From the NCBI RefSeq assembly GCF_013393945.1, contig NZ_CP040300.1, positions 47,207 through 111,206 on the forward strand: a stretch of 64,000 nt of DNA. The letters run 5' to 3'. A program made the translations under genes and the position numbers. Positions 28,447 to 37,900 of this stretch are shown piece after piece. Positions within the stretch are counted from its first letter, which is position 1, and every line of letters begins with the position of its first letter. The stretch is from Nostoc sp. TCL26-01. Lineage in GTDB: Bacteria; Cyanobacteriota; Cyanobacteriia; Cyanobacteriales; Nostocaceae. Under the pieces are notes generated by a model, which worked only from the letters and a program-made list of their open reading frames with translations, did not search any database and had not been told where the DNA came from.

Positions 28447-31400
28447 ACCAAGAATTCCCTAGTAGTCAACAAAATATTAGTAATGTTTCAATTGGTGACA
28501 GTAACGTTGTCACCTTTAATCAAACTCAGATTCTACAAATCTCTGTTGCGGAGATTAAAACCCGTCAATTTATACAAACTTCTCCCTATAAAGGGTTAAA
28601 GAAATTCGAGTCAGCAGACAAAGACTTGTTTTTCGGACGTGACCAATTTCTGACAGGTTTAGTAAATGAACTGGAACAAACTAACTTAATTTTGCTATTA
28701 GGGGCTTCCGGTAGTGGTAAATCATCAGTAGTGCGTGCTGGGTTGATTCCTTGGCTTTCACAAAAATGGGGGTCGCATTTGGTCAATCTGACGTTGACTC
28801 CAGATATTGATCCGTTTGAATCTTTTTATGCGAGTTTACTTAGTAAATACAAGCAAGCCGAAGCCCAAATTGCCCGTAATGCTCAACCTGACACTCTAAC
28901 TGAGGTAGTGAAAAGCCTAAAGCAGCCTAATGAGCATTGGTTCATTCTTATCGACCAGTTTGAAGAATTATTTACTACAAGCCTTGCTGACAAGCGCGAT
29001 AATTTTATCGCCAGCTTAGTGCAATTGAGTAAAACCAAGGAGCATTCCGTCAAAATTATGATGACGATGCGGGCTGATTTTCTTGATAGGTTAAGCCCTT
29101 ATCCCCAACTAGTAAAAGCTACGGATAGGCATCGTCCGCTAATTGCAGAAATGCAAATAGATGAGTTGCGATTGGCAATTGAGCAACCTGCTGCTCAATA
29201 TGGTGTAGTATTTGAGACTGGGCTAGTAGAAGAAATCATTAAGGATATCCAAGGACAAGCAGGGTATTTACCTTTATTGCAATACACCCTAAATCTGCTG
29301 TGGGAAACAGAAGTACAAACTGGCAGCATCAATGACCGCACTTTGAATATTAGTACCTACCGGGAATTGGGTGGAGTTAGAGGTGCGCTACAGAAACACG
29401 TAGATCAAATCTACAGCGCATTGCTAGAACCAGAAAAATTAGCAACTCAGAGAATCTTCCTCAAACTGGTAGGCATTGGTGGAAATTCTGAATCTATTAC
29501 AGAATGGAAGCCTGTTCGTAGACGGGCAAATCGTTTTGAGTTTAGCGATCAACTTGAGCAAAGTGTACTGGTGAAGTTTATTAATGAAAATCTTTTAGTC
29601 AGCGATCGCCAGCCACAAGCTCAAGAATCTACAGTAGAAATCGCCCATGAAATCTTGCTTACTTCTTGGGAAACACTGAATACTTGGATTAAGGAAAATC
29701 GTCAAGCAATAGTACTCCGTAATCGTCTCAATGATGATGTAGTACGTTGGCAATCAAAGAAAAAGGAGGATGAACTTTGGAGTGGATCAAGGTTAGAGCA
29801 AGTTTTAGAGCTTAGAAAAGACCCAACGTTTAACCAAGTTCTGGGGGGATTTAGTGAGGCAGGTTCCCAGTTTATTGATGCCAGCGTGGGATTGCGCGAT
29901 CGCCAACGGCGCAGAACTATTATCGGACTTACTAGTTTTTCTGCGTTTGCACTCTTCTTGGCTGGCTTTGCAGGATGGCAATGGCGGCAATCAGAAATAG
30001 CTAAGAGCGATGTTTTGATTCGTTCTGCTGAGATACTCTTGAGCCAGGGTAAAGAGTTTGAGGCGCTGATAGAAAGTTTACAAGCAGGAATATTATTGCA
30101 ACATCTAAAAGCTAAACCCTCAATGCAGTTGGTGACTACTTTATGGCAAACTGTTTCCGATGTAAAAGAGCGCAATCTCTTAGAGGGGCATAATGATTCA
30201 GTCAATAGTGTCTATTTTAGCCCAGATGGCAAAATCTTAGCTTCTTGCAGCAATGACACTATTAAATTATGGGATGTCACTACAGGCAAGGAAATTCTTA
30301 CCCTTAACGAGCCTAATAATAGAGTCTATTACATCCGTTTTAGCCCTAATGGTAAAACCTTAGCTGCTGTCACTTCTAAAGGTATCAAACTCTGGGATAT
30401 GGCTATGGTACGGGAAATTCGTACACTTAGTGTAGGAAATAACACTTTTGGATACGAGGAATCTCCGATCAGCGTCAGTTTTAGTGCTGATGGTAAAACG
30501 TTGGCTTTTGGCTTTAGTGACGATACTATCAAGATTTTGGATGTCGCTTCAGGAAAAGAAATCCGCACTTTCACTGGAGCTAATGCCGATCTCGATACTG
30601 GTATATCTTTTAGCCTCGATGGCAAAACTTTGGCTTCTAGAAGAAACAAGACTATCAAAATCCGGAATGTAGCCACGGGTAAAGAAATCCGTACTTTTGC
30701 TGCTGTTAATATTGATTTTGATACTATTATTAGTTTTAGTCCTGATGGCAAAACATTAGCTTTTACGGCTACTGACAATACTATTAAACTTCGAGATATC
30801 GCTACGGGAAAAGAAACACATATTATTACTGGAGCTAATGCTAAATTTAATACTATAAATTTCAGCCCGGATGGCACAACCTTGGCTTTTGGTAGCAATG
30901 ACAACACTATCACACTTTGGGATGTCACCACGGGTAAAAAAATCCACACACTAACTAGACATAATGGTTCGATCAATAGCGTCAGTTTCAGTCCTAATGG
31001 TACAACCCTGGCTTCTGGCAGCAATGACAACACGATCAAACTTTGGAATATCACCAAGAGAAAAGAAATCCGTACTCTCAACGGGCATAGCGCTACAATC
31101 CGTAGCGTCAGTTTCAACCCTGATGGTAAAACGTTGACTTCTCGCAGCGATGACAACACAATAAAACTTTGGGATATAACTACAGAAAAAGAAATTCGCA
31201 CTTTCAAACCCTGGAATGTAGCCACTGGCAAAGAAAACCGTCCTATCACTAAGAGCAATAGTGTAGTCAATGTCAATTTTGCTTCTGATAGCAAAACTTT
31301 GGTTTCTGGCGGCTCTGATGGAATTATTAAACTTTGGGATGCCAGTACAGGCAAAGTCATCCACACCATGACTGGGCATAGTAATGCAGTCATTAGCGTC

Positions 31401-32090
31401 AGTTTCAGCCCTGATGGTAAAACCTTGGTTTCTAACAGTTATGATGAGACTATCAAACTTTGGGATATCGCCACAGGCAAAGAAATTCGTAGCCTTAAAG
31501 ATGAACAATTTCTTACCTTCAGTTTCAGTTTCAGCCCTGATAGCAAAACTTTGGCCTCTCCCAGTTCTCCAGCAATCCAACTTTGGGATGTCGCTACGCT
31601 AAAGAAAATCCGCACTCTCACTGGGCATAAAAGTACAGTTAATAGTGTCAGTTTCAGCACTGATGGCAAAACCTTGGTTTCTGGCAGCAATGACAAGACC
31701 ATTAAACTCTGGGATGTCACCACGGGAAAAGAAATTCGCACTCTCACTGGACATACCGCTAGAGTTAATAGTGTCAGTTTCAGCACTGATGGCAAAACCT
31801 TGGTTTCTGGCAGCGATGACAAGACCATTAAACTCTGGGATGTCGCCACGGGAAAAGAAATTCGCACTCTCACTGGACATACCGCTAGAGTTAATAGTGT
31901 CAGTTTCAGCGCTGATGCCAAAACTTTGGCTTCTGGCAGCGATGACAAAACGGTGATTTTGTGGAATTTAAATTTTGATAGTCTACTTGTGCGCGGTTGT
32001 AATTGGGTAAGTGCTTATGTGCAGAACTCCACCGCTAAATTCAAGGATAGCGAGAAGCATCTTTGCGATGGTATCAGTACTGAAAAATAA
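28443..32090 (+). CDS. nSTAND ATPase with 14 WD40 blades
   Basis: The start is taken at ATG 28443 (ATGA overlap with the adaptor); ATG 28431 is the alternative. From the N-terminus (numbered from 28431): a 40-residue head with the IGDSNVVTFNQ motif; YKGLKKFE; P-loop LLGASGSGKSS (~90-99); Walker B WFILIDQFEEL (~170-180); the winged-helix region to ~480; one transmembrane helix (~494-515); then 14 WD40 repeats, enough for two seven-bladed propellers. STAND proteins of this kind act as oligomerising switches in programmed cell death or antiphage immunity, with WD40 arms sensing a ligand. The last three blades are almost identical at DNA level and blade 9 carries a leftover of another blade (WNVATGKENR), both signs of blade shuffling. 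Confidence 0.88.
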   Translation: MNQEFPSSQQNISNVSIGDSNVVTFNQTQILQISVAEIKTRQFIQTSPYKGLKKFESADKDLFFGRDQFLTGLVNELEQTNLILLLGASGSGKSSVVRAGLIPWLSQKWGSHLVNLTLTPDIDPFESFYASLLSKYKQAEAQIARNAQPDTLTEVVKSLKQPNEHWFILIDQFEELFTTSLADKRDNFIASLVQLSKTKEHSVKIMMTMRADFLDRLSPYPQLVKATDRHRPLIAEMQIDELRLAIEQPAAQYGVVFETGLVEEIIKDIQGQAGYLPLLQYTLNLLWETEVQTGSINDRTLNISTYRELGGVRGALQKHVDQIYSALLEPEKLATQRIFLKLVGIGGNSESITEWKPVRRRANRFEFSDQLEQSVLVKFINENLLVSDRQPQAQESTVEIAHEILLTSWETLNTWIKENRQAIVLRNRLNDDVVRWQSKKKEDELWSGSRLEQVLELRKDPTFNQVLGGFSEAGSQFIDASVGLRDRQRRRTIIGLTSFSAFALFLAGFAGWQWRQSEIAKSDVLIRSAEILLSQGKEFEALIESLQAGILLQHLKAKPSMQLVTTLWQTVSDVKERNLLEGHNDSVNSVYFSPDGKILASCSNDTIKLWDVTTGKEILTLNEPNNRVYYIRFSPNGKTLAAVTSKGIKLWDMAMVREIRTLSVGNNTFGYEESPISVSFSADGKTLAFGFSDDTIKILDVASGKEIRTFTGANADLDTGISFSLDGKTLASRRNKTIKIRNVATGKEIRTFAAVNIDFDTIISFSPDGKTLAFTATDNTIKLRDIATGKETHIITGANAKFNTINFSPDGTTLAFGSNDNTITLWDVTTGKKIHTLTRHNGSINSVSFSPNGTTLASGSNDNTIKLWNITKRKEIRTLNGHSATIRSVSFNPDGKTLTSRSDDNTIKLWDITTEKEIRTFKPWNVATGKENRPITKSNSVVNVNFASDSKTLVSGGSDGIIKLWDASTGKVIHTMTGHSNAVISVSFSPDGKTLVSNSYDETIKLWDIATGKEIRSLKDEQFLTFSFSFSPDSKTLASPSSPAIQLWDVATLKKIRTLTGHKSTVNSVSFSTDGKTLVSGSNDKTIKLWDVTTGKEIRTLTGHTARVNSVSFSTDGKTLVSGSDDKTIKLWDVATGKEIRTLTGHTARVNSVSFSADAKTLASGSDDKTVILWNLNFDSLLVRGCNWVSAYVQNSTAKFKDSEKHLCDGISTEK
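31615..31965 (+). repeat. 126-bp WD40-coding tandem duplication
   Basis: Blades 12-14 begin at 31615, 31741 and 31867 with an exact 126-bp period. Blades 12 and 13 differ at few positions and 13 and 14 are nearly identical through GTCAGTTTCAGC. Older blades upstream are much more diverged, so this block is a recent expansion. Confidence 0.85.
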
Positions 32091-32143
32091 AGGGAAAACT
32101 AATAATTTAAAGGTTATTAATTTCATTACGCCTAATAGTCTCA

Positions 32144-32255
32144 TTACACATTAGAGCCAGAACGTGTAATCGCGCCCCAAGTATGATCACGATAAATGGG
32201 TAGGGAAATTAGGCTATGACGATCTAGTTGGGATGTAATGGGGGTAGTAATTTGG
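32144..32255 (-). pseudogene. Possible C-terminal gene fragment
   Basis: A minus-strand frame of ~38 codons (NLQITTPITSQLDRHSLISL... to RSGSNV-stop) sits between the STAND gene and the ArsC-like gene with no start of its own. Composition looks coding; no family recognised. Could be chance. Confidence 0.2.
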
Positions 32256-32258
32256 AGA

Positions 32259-32612
32259 TTAAAGTCCTAATTTTTCTCGAATGACTGTTTCATCTTTGAA
32301 GCCTACCAGCACGGCTATTCCATATTTGACGAAAAGCGGACGTTTGAGCAGCATTGCGTCGTTAGCGAATGCGTCAATCCATTGTTCGTCAGTCCAAGTC
32401 TTCTTTTCTTCACCCAAAGCGCGGTAGGATTGGCCAGAAGTGTTCCGCATGGGAGCAGAACCCAAAGATTTCACCCAGTTTTGAATCTGGTCACGGGTAG
32501 GCGGAGTTTCTTTGGTGTTAATAAATTCATAGTCAATGTTGTGGTTTTGCAACCAGTTAAAAGCTTTTTTGCAAGTGCCGCAGTTGGGAATGCCGTAAAC
32601 TTGAAGAGACAT
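32259..32612 (-). CDS. ArsC/Spx/YffB-family thioredoxin-fold protein
   Basis: The start is set at the ATG giving MSLQVYGIPNCGTCKKAF (117 residues, family-typical length); a longer frame adds ten poorly conserved residues. CGTC near the N-terminus is the redox/arsenate-reductase-like cysteine pair, followed by DYEFINTKETPPTRDQI and the conserved LLKRPLFVKYG near residue 95. This is the ArsC-like family that includes arsenate reductase, Spx and YffB. The CxxC form with RPLFVK fits the Spx/YffB branch rather than a true arsenate reductase; no ars genes adjoin it. Function: probably redox- or glutathione-dependent, unproven. Confidence 0.85.
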   Translation of the reverse strand: MSLQVYGIPNCGTCKKAFNWLQNHNIDYEFINTKETPPTRDQIQNWVKSLGSAPMRNTSGQSYRALGEEKKTWTDEQWIDAFANDAMLLKRPLFVKYGIAVLVGFKDETVIREKLGL

Positions 32613-32696
32613 AAAATAGTTAATCAAGAATTTCCATAACATCTTTATATATACACATGGCTGGTGTAAGTTCTTGCCATTGCCTGAGCGTGAGCT

Positions 32697-33362
32697 TCAC
32701 TTTACCGGATAATATAATCCATCGTCCCCAAAACGCCAACCACGGGAAGCGGGGTCTCTATGGCGGCTCCATGACTCAAATTCGGATGGAGTATTGTTTT
32801 CTCGCTCTCTGGAGAGACTTAATTCATCAACACCCAATCTTCGAGCTAGATTTTCCCCAGCCAAGGACTGAATTTCTACTGATTGACCATGAAACTGATG
32901 CGATGATGAAAATTGCCTTCTACCTGTATTTCCCTGTTGTCGAAGCTGTCCAAGTGCGTTGTTGAGTTTAGCAAGGTTATTGGCAACAGTTTCTAGCTTT
33001 TCTTCTAATTTATTCAGTTGTTGTGCTTGTTGCGGCGTGGATGTTGATTCTATACCTTGTTCTATACTCTGGGTGAGTTGCCCTAAAACAGTTTCTATTT
33101 GCTGTAAGCGATCGTCTATACAGCTTTCTATACTCGAAGTATTGTTTACCTGATTTGCTTCCAGTGCAGTGAGTCGGTTAATTATCTGGTGTAGAACATC
33201 TTCTATACCATTTTCAACAACTTCCGTCTCCCCTAGTATATGATGCAGACCCTGGACTACCAACTCTGTTGCTGAGGTGTTGCGTTTTTTGGCTTCAGCT
33301 CTGAGTGATTCAACTAAAGACTTGGGAAGTTTAAAATTTACCGATTCCCGTTCTATAGCCAT
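32697..33362 (-). CDS. RHH/CopG N-terminus with long coiled coil, plasmid-type protein
   Basis: The start is taken at MAIERESVNFKLPKSL (221 residues), where a ribbon-helix-helix motif begins (VNFKLPKSLVESLRAEAKKRNTSATELVVQGL); the frame is open ~22 codons further upstream without a family-like sequence. Residues ~60-160 are heptad-rich coiled coil (IINRLTALEANQ, LEEKLETVANNLAKLN). The tail RHRDPASRGWRFGDDGLYYPVK is compact and aromatic and matches a fragment at 25,516. An RHH dimer plus coiled coil suggests a DNA-binding, oligomerising protein such as a plasmid segregation adaptor or repressor. No partner gene is adjacent. Confidence 0.65.
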   Translation of the reverse strand: MAIERESVNFKLPKSLVESLRAEAKKRNTSATELVVQGLHHILGETEVVENGIEDVLHQIINRLTALEANQVNNTSSIESCIDDRLQQIETVLGQLTQSIEQGIESTSTPQQAQQLNKLEEKLETVANNLAKLNNALGQLRQQGNTGRRQFSSSHQFHGQSVEIQSLAGENLARRLGVDELSLSRERENNTPSEFESWSRHRDPASRGWRFGDDGLYYPVK

Positions 33363-33551
33363 TAAAATACCTACGCAAAAGCAAGACTCGTCTTTAGCTA
33401 GTTTACTGTGTGCTGAAGAACAACTCAAACTATTTCCTTGTCCCTTTTCACTTAACTAGCAATTTCGGTTAGTATATTTAAAAACAAATCCTGGTTGACG
33501 GTTGGTTATTAGTTATCAATTGTTATGATTAATTAATGGAGGAAATAACAA

Positions 33552-33893
33552 ATGAATCAATATGATTTTAGTGTGAAACTAAAATCTACAGGACAAGCTG
33601 AGGCGTTCAAAGATTTAGAACTGGCGAAAAAAACAGCAGAAAGCAGAGGAATTACATCAGCACATCCATCTAAAAAAGAACTCGAATCTGTATCTATACC
33701 ATTAGAAATATCCGCTAAAATCCATCAGGAAACATTTGACCTGTCAGGAGTTGTCAGAATATCTAGAAGTAGTGGTATGTCTTTCAGATTTTATGAAGTT
33801 CCAGATGGTAAAGATAAATTGATTCAAGAATGGTTTGATGCTTGTCAGCAAAAATTATCGGATAAAGTTTCTAAATTAATTATTGAATCTTAA
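33552..33893 (+). CDS. Hypothetical protein, 113 residues
   Basis: A strong Shine-Dalgarno-like GGAGGAAAT lies just upstream of the ATG, supporting expression. The protein is soluble, mixed alpha/beta, with VSIPLEISAKIHQETFDLSGVVRISRSSG in the centre and a charged C-terminal helix. No family recognised. It lies 70 bp upstream of a VapBC-like pair on the same strand and may be cotranscribed with it. Confidence 0.6.
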   Translation: MNQYDFSVKLKSTGQAEAFKDLELAKKTAESRGITSAHPSKKELESVSIPLEISAKIHQETFDLSGVVRISRSSGMSFRFYEVPDGKDKLIQEWFDACQQKLSDKVSKLIIES

Positions 33894-33963
33894 ACAAAGC
33901 TACATTATGACTTTCTTTACTAACTATTATCAGTTAACTAATAATTACAGGAGAAAATTCAAT

Positions 33964-34251
33964 ATGAAAGTTAGAGGCATAAAACGTGGTCAAAATATTG
34001 AAATATTAGAACAAATTCATAATATTCCAGATGGAACAGAAATCATAGTAGACTTAGGATTTATTGAAAGTCAAATTACAGAACCACAACAACCATTAAC
34101 AGAAGCAGAAAGACTAGCGAAACTTAATCAATTATTTGGATCTTGGAAGAGCCAACCTGAATTAACAGAAATTTTTACAGAAATTGACCAACAACGCCAT
34201 GCTTATCAAGGCAGAACCATAAATTCAATTGATAACCAAGACAAGGACTAA
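33964..34251 (+). CDS. Antitoxin of a VapBC-type pair
   Basis: The start is set at MKVRGIKRGQNIEILEQ (95 residues), preceded by AGGAGAAAA; the longer frame from 33883 lacks family-like sequence. The N-terminal MKVRG-KRGQ-IEI-E--NIPDGTEIIVDL is the strand-rich module of small DNA-binding antitoxins paired with PIN toxins in cyanobacteria. The C-terminus is acidic, ending DNQDKD, suited to wrapping the toxin. It overlaps the toxin start by one base (TAATG). Confidence 0.75.
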   Translation: MKVRGIKRGQNIEILEQIHNIPDGTEIIVDLGFIESQITEPQQPLTEAERLAKLNQLFGSWKSQPELTEIFTEIDQQRHAYQGRTINSIDNQDKD

Positions 34252-34646
34252 TGTATCTACTAGATACCAATATTTGCATTGCATTGCTGAATGAAAATCC
34301 CCAAGCTGTTACTAAATTTAATCGCTTTTTCAGCCAATGCTATCTCTCCATCATTGTAGTGTCAGAACTATATAAAGGCGTTTATTGTTCTCAACAGATA
34401 GCAAAAAATTTAGAAATCTTAGCACAGTTCACAGAATTCTTACCAGTAGAACCATTTGATTTAGATGCAGCTATCGAATTTGGCAAGATTCAAAGCGAAC
34501 TTAGAAAAATAGGGAAACCAACTGGAGAATTTGATGCTTTGCTCGCTGCTGTAGCTCGTTCTCGTGACGATATTCTTGTTACTAACAATATCAAAGATTT
34601 TATAAATATTCCCAATTTAAAATTAGATAACTGGTTAGAAACTTGA
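34251..34646 (+). CDS. vapC: VapC-like PIN-domain ribonuclease toxin
   Basis: The 131-residue PIN domain carries LLDTN (first Asp, residue 5), SELYKG (Glu, ~43), GEFDALLAA (Asp, ~101) and ILVTNN near the C-terminus, the standard acidic cluster for Mg2+-dependent RNA cleavage. The TAATG coupling to the upstream antitoxin is the classical arrangement. Normally targets tRNA or rRNA; the specific target cannot be read from sequence. Confidence 0.88.
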   Translation: MYLLDTNICIALLNENPQAVTKFNRFFSQCYLSIIVVSELYKGVYCSQQIAKNLEILAQFTEFLPVEPFDLDAAIEFGKIQSELRKIGKPTGEFDALLAAVARSRDDILVTNNIKDFINIPNLKLDNWLET

Positions 34647-34918
34647 AAAACTTGCGTGATGAAACCTGAAAAATTAGTTACTCCAGCAACTCTCACAATA
34701 CAATTGGCGACTTTTACAGTGATCGCTGAGATACGCTCACGCGCAATAGTGATCACGCTCTTGCCGTTATCTCGGCAGACACCTAGCTAACTCAAGCTAA
34801 TTAGCTTTAAGTGATAGAGAAGAAGAGCTACGCAGTGTCCCTCTGGAAATTTGAAAGTTTTAAACTTACTCTGTAAGTTTATAGTTACGAAGGCCAAAAG
34901 TCGCAATCTCTATGGTTT

Positions 34919-37900
34919 CTACTCAATACCATCAACAATGGGAAATAAAGGACTCCCAGGCGACCATAATTCTGTACTATCTGGGTGTTCGTCAAAGTAA
35001 TCAGGCTTAGTAGTAACTCGCAAAGTTTCCTTCATTCCCGGCATGGAAAATTTGTATTCGCCATCCTGCATGAGTTGAACATCAATCCCAGGAGGTAATA
35101 AAGAAGGACTTTGTAGTATTTGGTCTAAAGTTTTCAAATCATATAGTGGTTCTGGACGTGGAAGTTCTTCTAAATCAGCTTCGGTAATTACGTCCAAATC
35201 AAAACTATCTGCTTGAGCTTGACGAATGCTGCTATCCAATTCATTAACCAGGGCTGCTCGTTGTTCCTCTTTTTGAGTGCGGCTAGATAAAGCAGCATTG
35301 GTAATACTTCTAGGTAAGGTGGCTAAAATAGGCTGTAACTTACCCACATACTGAGAGAATAAGCCAATTCGTTCTCTTAAAGCCACATAAACATCTGTTT
35401 CTACAGTATTTTCATAGTGTAAATTAATAATTTTAATATTTTCAAAAACTTGCCCTAAGCGGTCAATCCTACCAATTCTCTGTTCAACTCTCATAGGATT
35501 CCAGGGCATATCATAGTTAATTAATGCTCCACAAAATTGAAAGTTTAAGCCTTCGGCTGCTGCATCTGTACAGAGTAGGATATCAGCTTTACTTTCTCGA
35601 AAGATTCGCTTAGTGTCATCTCTAGAAATAACTCGCCAATTGCCATTACTTACAGTTAATTCTCCTCCACGCCCTGAAAAGCAAATAACTTTATATTGTT
35701 CTGTTTCAATTAAATACTGACGCAGAAAATCCATAGTGTCAGTATATTGAGTAAATATAATTATTTGCTGGTAATTTTCTTGCCTAAGCTTTTGCACTTT
35801 CTGGCGTAAAACCTGAGCTTTAGTGTCAATTGGTAGTTTCTTAACTTGTCTTAACAAAAATTCTAAATCGCTTACTTCTTCTGCTTTTAAGGCTACAATT
35901 TCTAACTGATTAGCTTCTTCAGTATCCATTGTCTCGTCTGAATTTTCATCATCAGAAAGGTTTTCTTCATTAGATTCGACTTGAGAAGTGTTACCAGTTT
36001 TCAGAGTATTAATTCGCTGATTTAGTGTATGTTCTAAAGCCGCGAAACTACTAGACAGACGACGACGATAGATAGTCATCACAAATCCGACAGCATTTTT
36101 ATCAGATTGAGAAGCATTATTATACGTAGTAGAAATATAATCTTCAACTGCTTCATAGGCTTTTCTTTCATCAGCAGTTAAAGTAACAAATCCGTCTTCA
36201 ACAATACGATTAGCAATACGACTACTAATTTTTCCGGCTTCGTAATAGCGACGCAATAATTCACGGGTATGGCGCGAAATGAGGCGATTAACAGGGGTAT
36301 TACTTCGCATGATGGCGATCGCAACTCGTCTTTTGTCGCTGTTGAATTGTTTTCTGGGTAGGGTGGCTTCATCTCTGAGGGCTTGCAATACTTTTTTGGT
36401 GGCTAATTTACTACCACCTGGAACAAATTTTTGGGCAGCTTCCAGGGCTGTTTCGCCAAACTGCGCTTCAACAGCACGAAACAACCGTGCCATAAATTCA
36501 AATTGATCGTGGCTAGGGTTAAGTGTACTGGCATAATCAAAGAAATGGCGGAAGTTTCCTAGATCCCACTGTTGAGGTAGCCCTAGTAAATTCAGTAAAT
36601 CCCAAACTTCTATAGGACTAACTTGCATGGGAGTTGCAGTTAATAAAACTAAACCTTGAGTTCTATGTTTTAACTGCTGTATTAATCGCAATAATTGATT
36701 AGGCCCTTTAGGTTGAGTACCACTGACACCCTGGCGGCGGGCATGATGTGCTTCATCGAGAAATATTAAGTCGTAAGGTTCGGTTTCATTAATTAATTCT
36801 TTGGCGCGATCTGCTCTTCGCATTAAGTGGCTGGAGGTAATGACAATCGGTTCTTTGTGCCATTCCTGACGGCTGACAGGTTTAATAATGGGTTTACCTA
36901 ACACCCTCAAAGCTGGGCAATCATACCAAGTTAGAGTTTTACCATCATAAATAGGAACATTCAGGTTGAATTTTTCTCTGAGTTCAATTTGCCATTGAGT
37001 CAGAACCGCTTTGGGTGCAAGGATAAGAATTCGTTTAGCTTTACCTGCTAACCAAGCCTGACGAATCAATAATCCAGCTTGAATCGTTTTACCTAAACCA
37101 ACTTCGTCAGCAATGAGGAGTTTGGGAGGCCAGTTTTGATAAAGGCGTTGAAAAGCCTTGATTTGGTGAGGATAAGGCGTAATTGCACAGGTAGCTTCGC
37201 CAACGCGATCGCCTTTTTCGGGGATTGCAGGGCCGTACTGGATCAAGCGCCAAAGCTGTTTAAATTGTTCTTGCAGATCCAGAGGCTGATTCTTTTCAAC
37301 AAAAACTGTTTCATTGCTATCAGGGTTTGTAGTGAGCGATTTATCGCTCAAATCAGCACTAGAAGGCTGACTAATGACTTCTGACTCAGGAATTCCTTCT
37401 AATCGCTTTGGTTTTTGATCATTAGGTGGAAGATAACTGAGGAGTTGTTCTTTTACCGCAGTAGGAACATCAATGACTAAACAGCGTTTAGCTTGGTTTG
37501 TCCAGAGTTTAGCAAAGCCTCGTTCCTCTTCATCTAAATGGAGTTTTGTTCCACCCCCATCTGTAAAGACATGAAAACTCTCCCAATTTCCTGCCCAGCC
37601 TTTGGCTGTTTCATTGACACTGCCATTAAATGCTAGTCTATTGCCAGCTTTGTCTTCAATAATTCCGGCTTTTTCGTGAAAAATACCTTGTACGGGTATC
37701 GGCTGACGATCAGGAGAACAGGGTAAGGCAAGTTTAACCTCTAAATAACCCTGTGCAACCATCCAAGACAGAAGTTCTAATGCGTCTGCTTCTTCAATAT
37801 TCTCTGGGATTAAGGGAAAATTAGATAGAGAACGATCTACTACTTCCCTGAGTTTTTCACCTCGTGCGATCGCTTCTACCTCTTGTTCGCCTAGAGTGCA

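Noticed and set aside
30329..31948. Long minus-strand ORFs opposite the WD40 repeats
   Set aside because: Antisense shadows with the same 126-bp-like periodicity as the WD40 blades; the plus strand is clearly the coding one.
32259..32612. True arsenate reductase for arsenic resistance
   Set aside because: No ars operon genes nearby and the CGTC/RPLFVK pattern fits the broader Spx/YffB branch.
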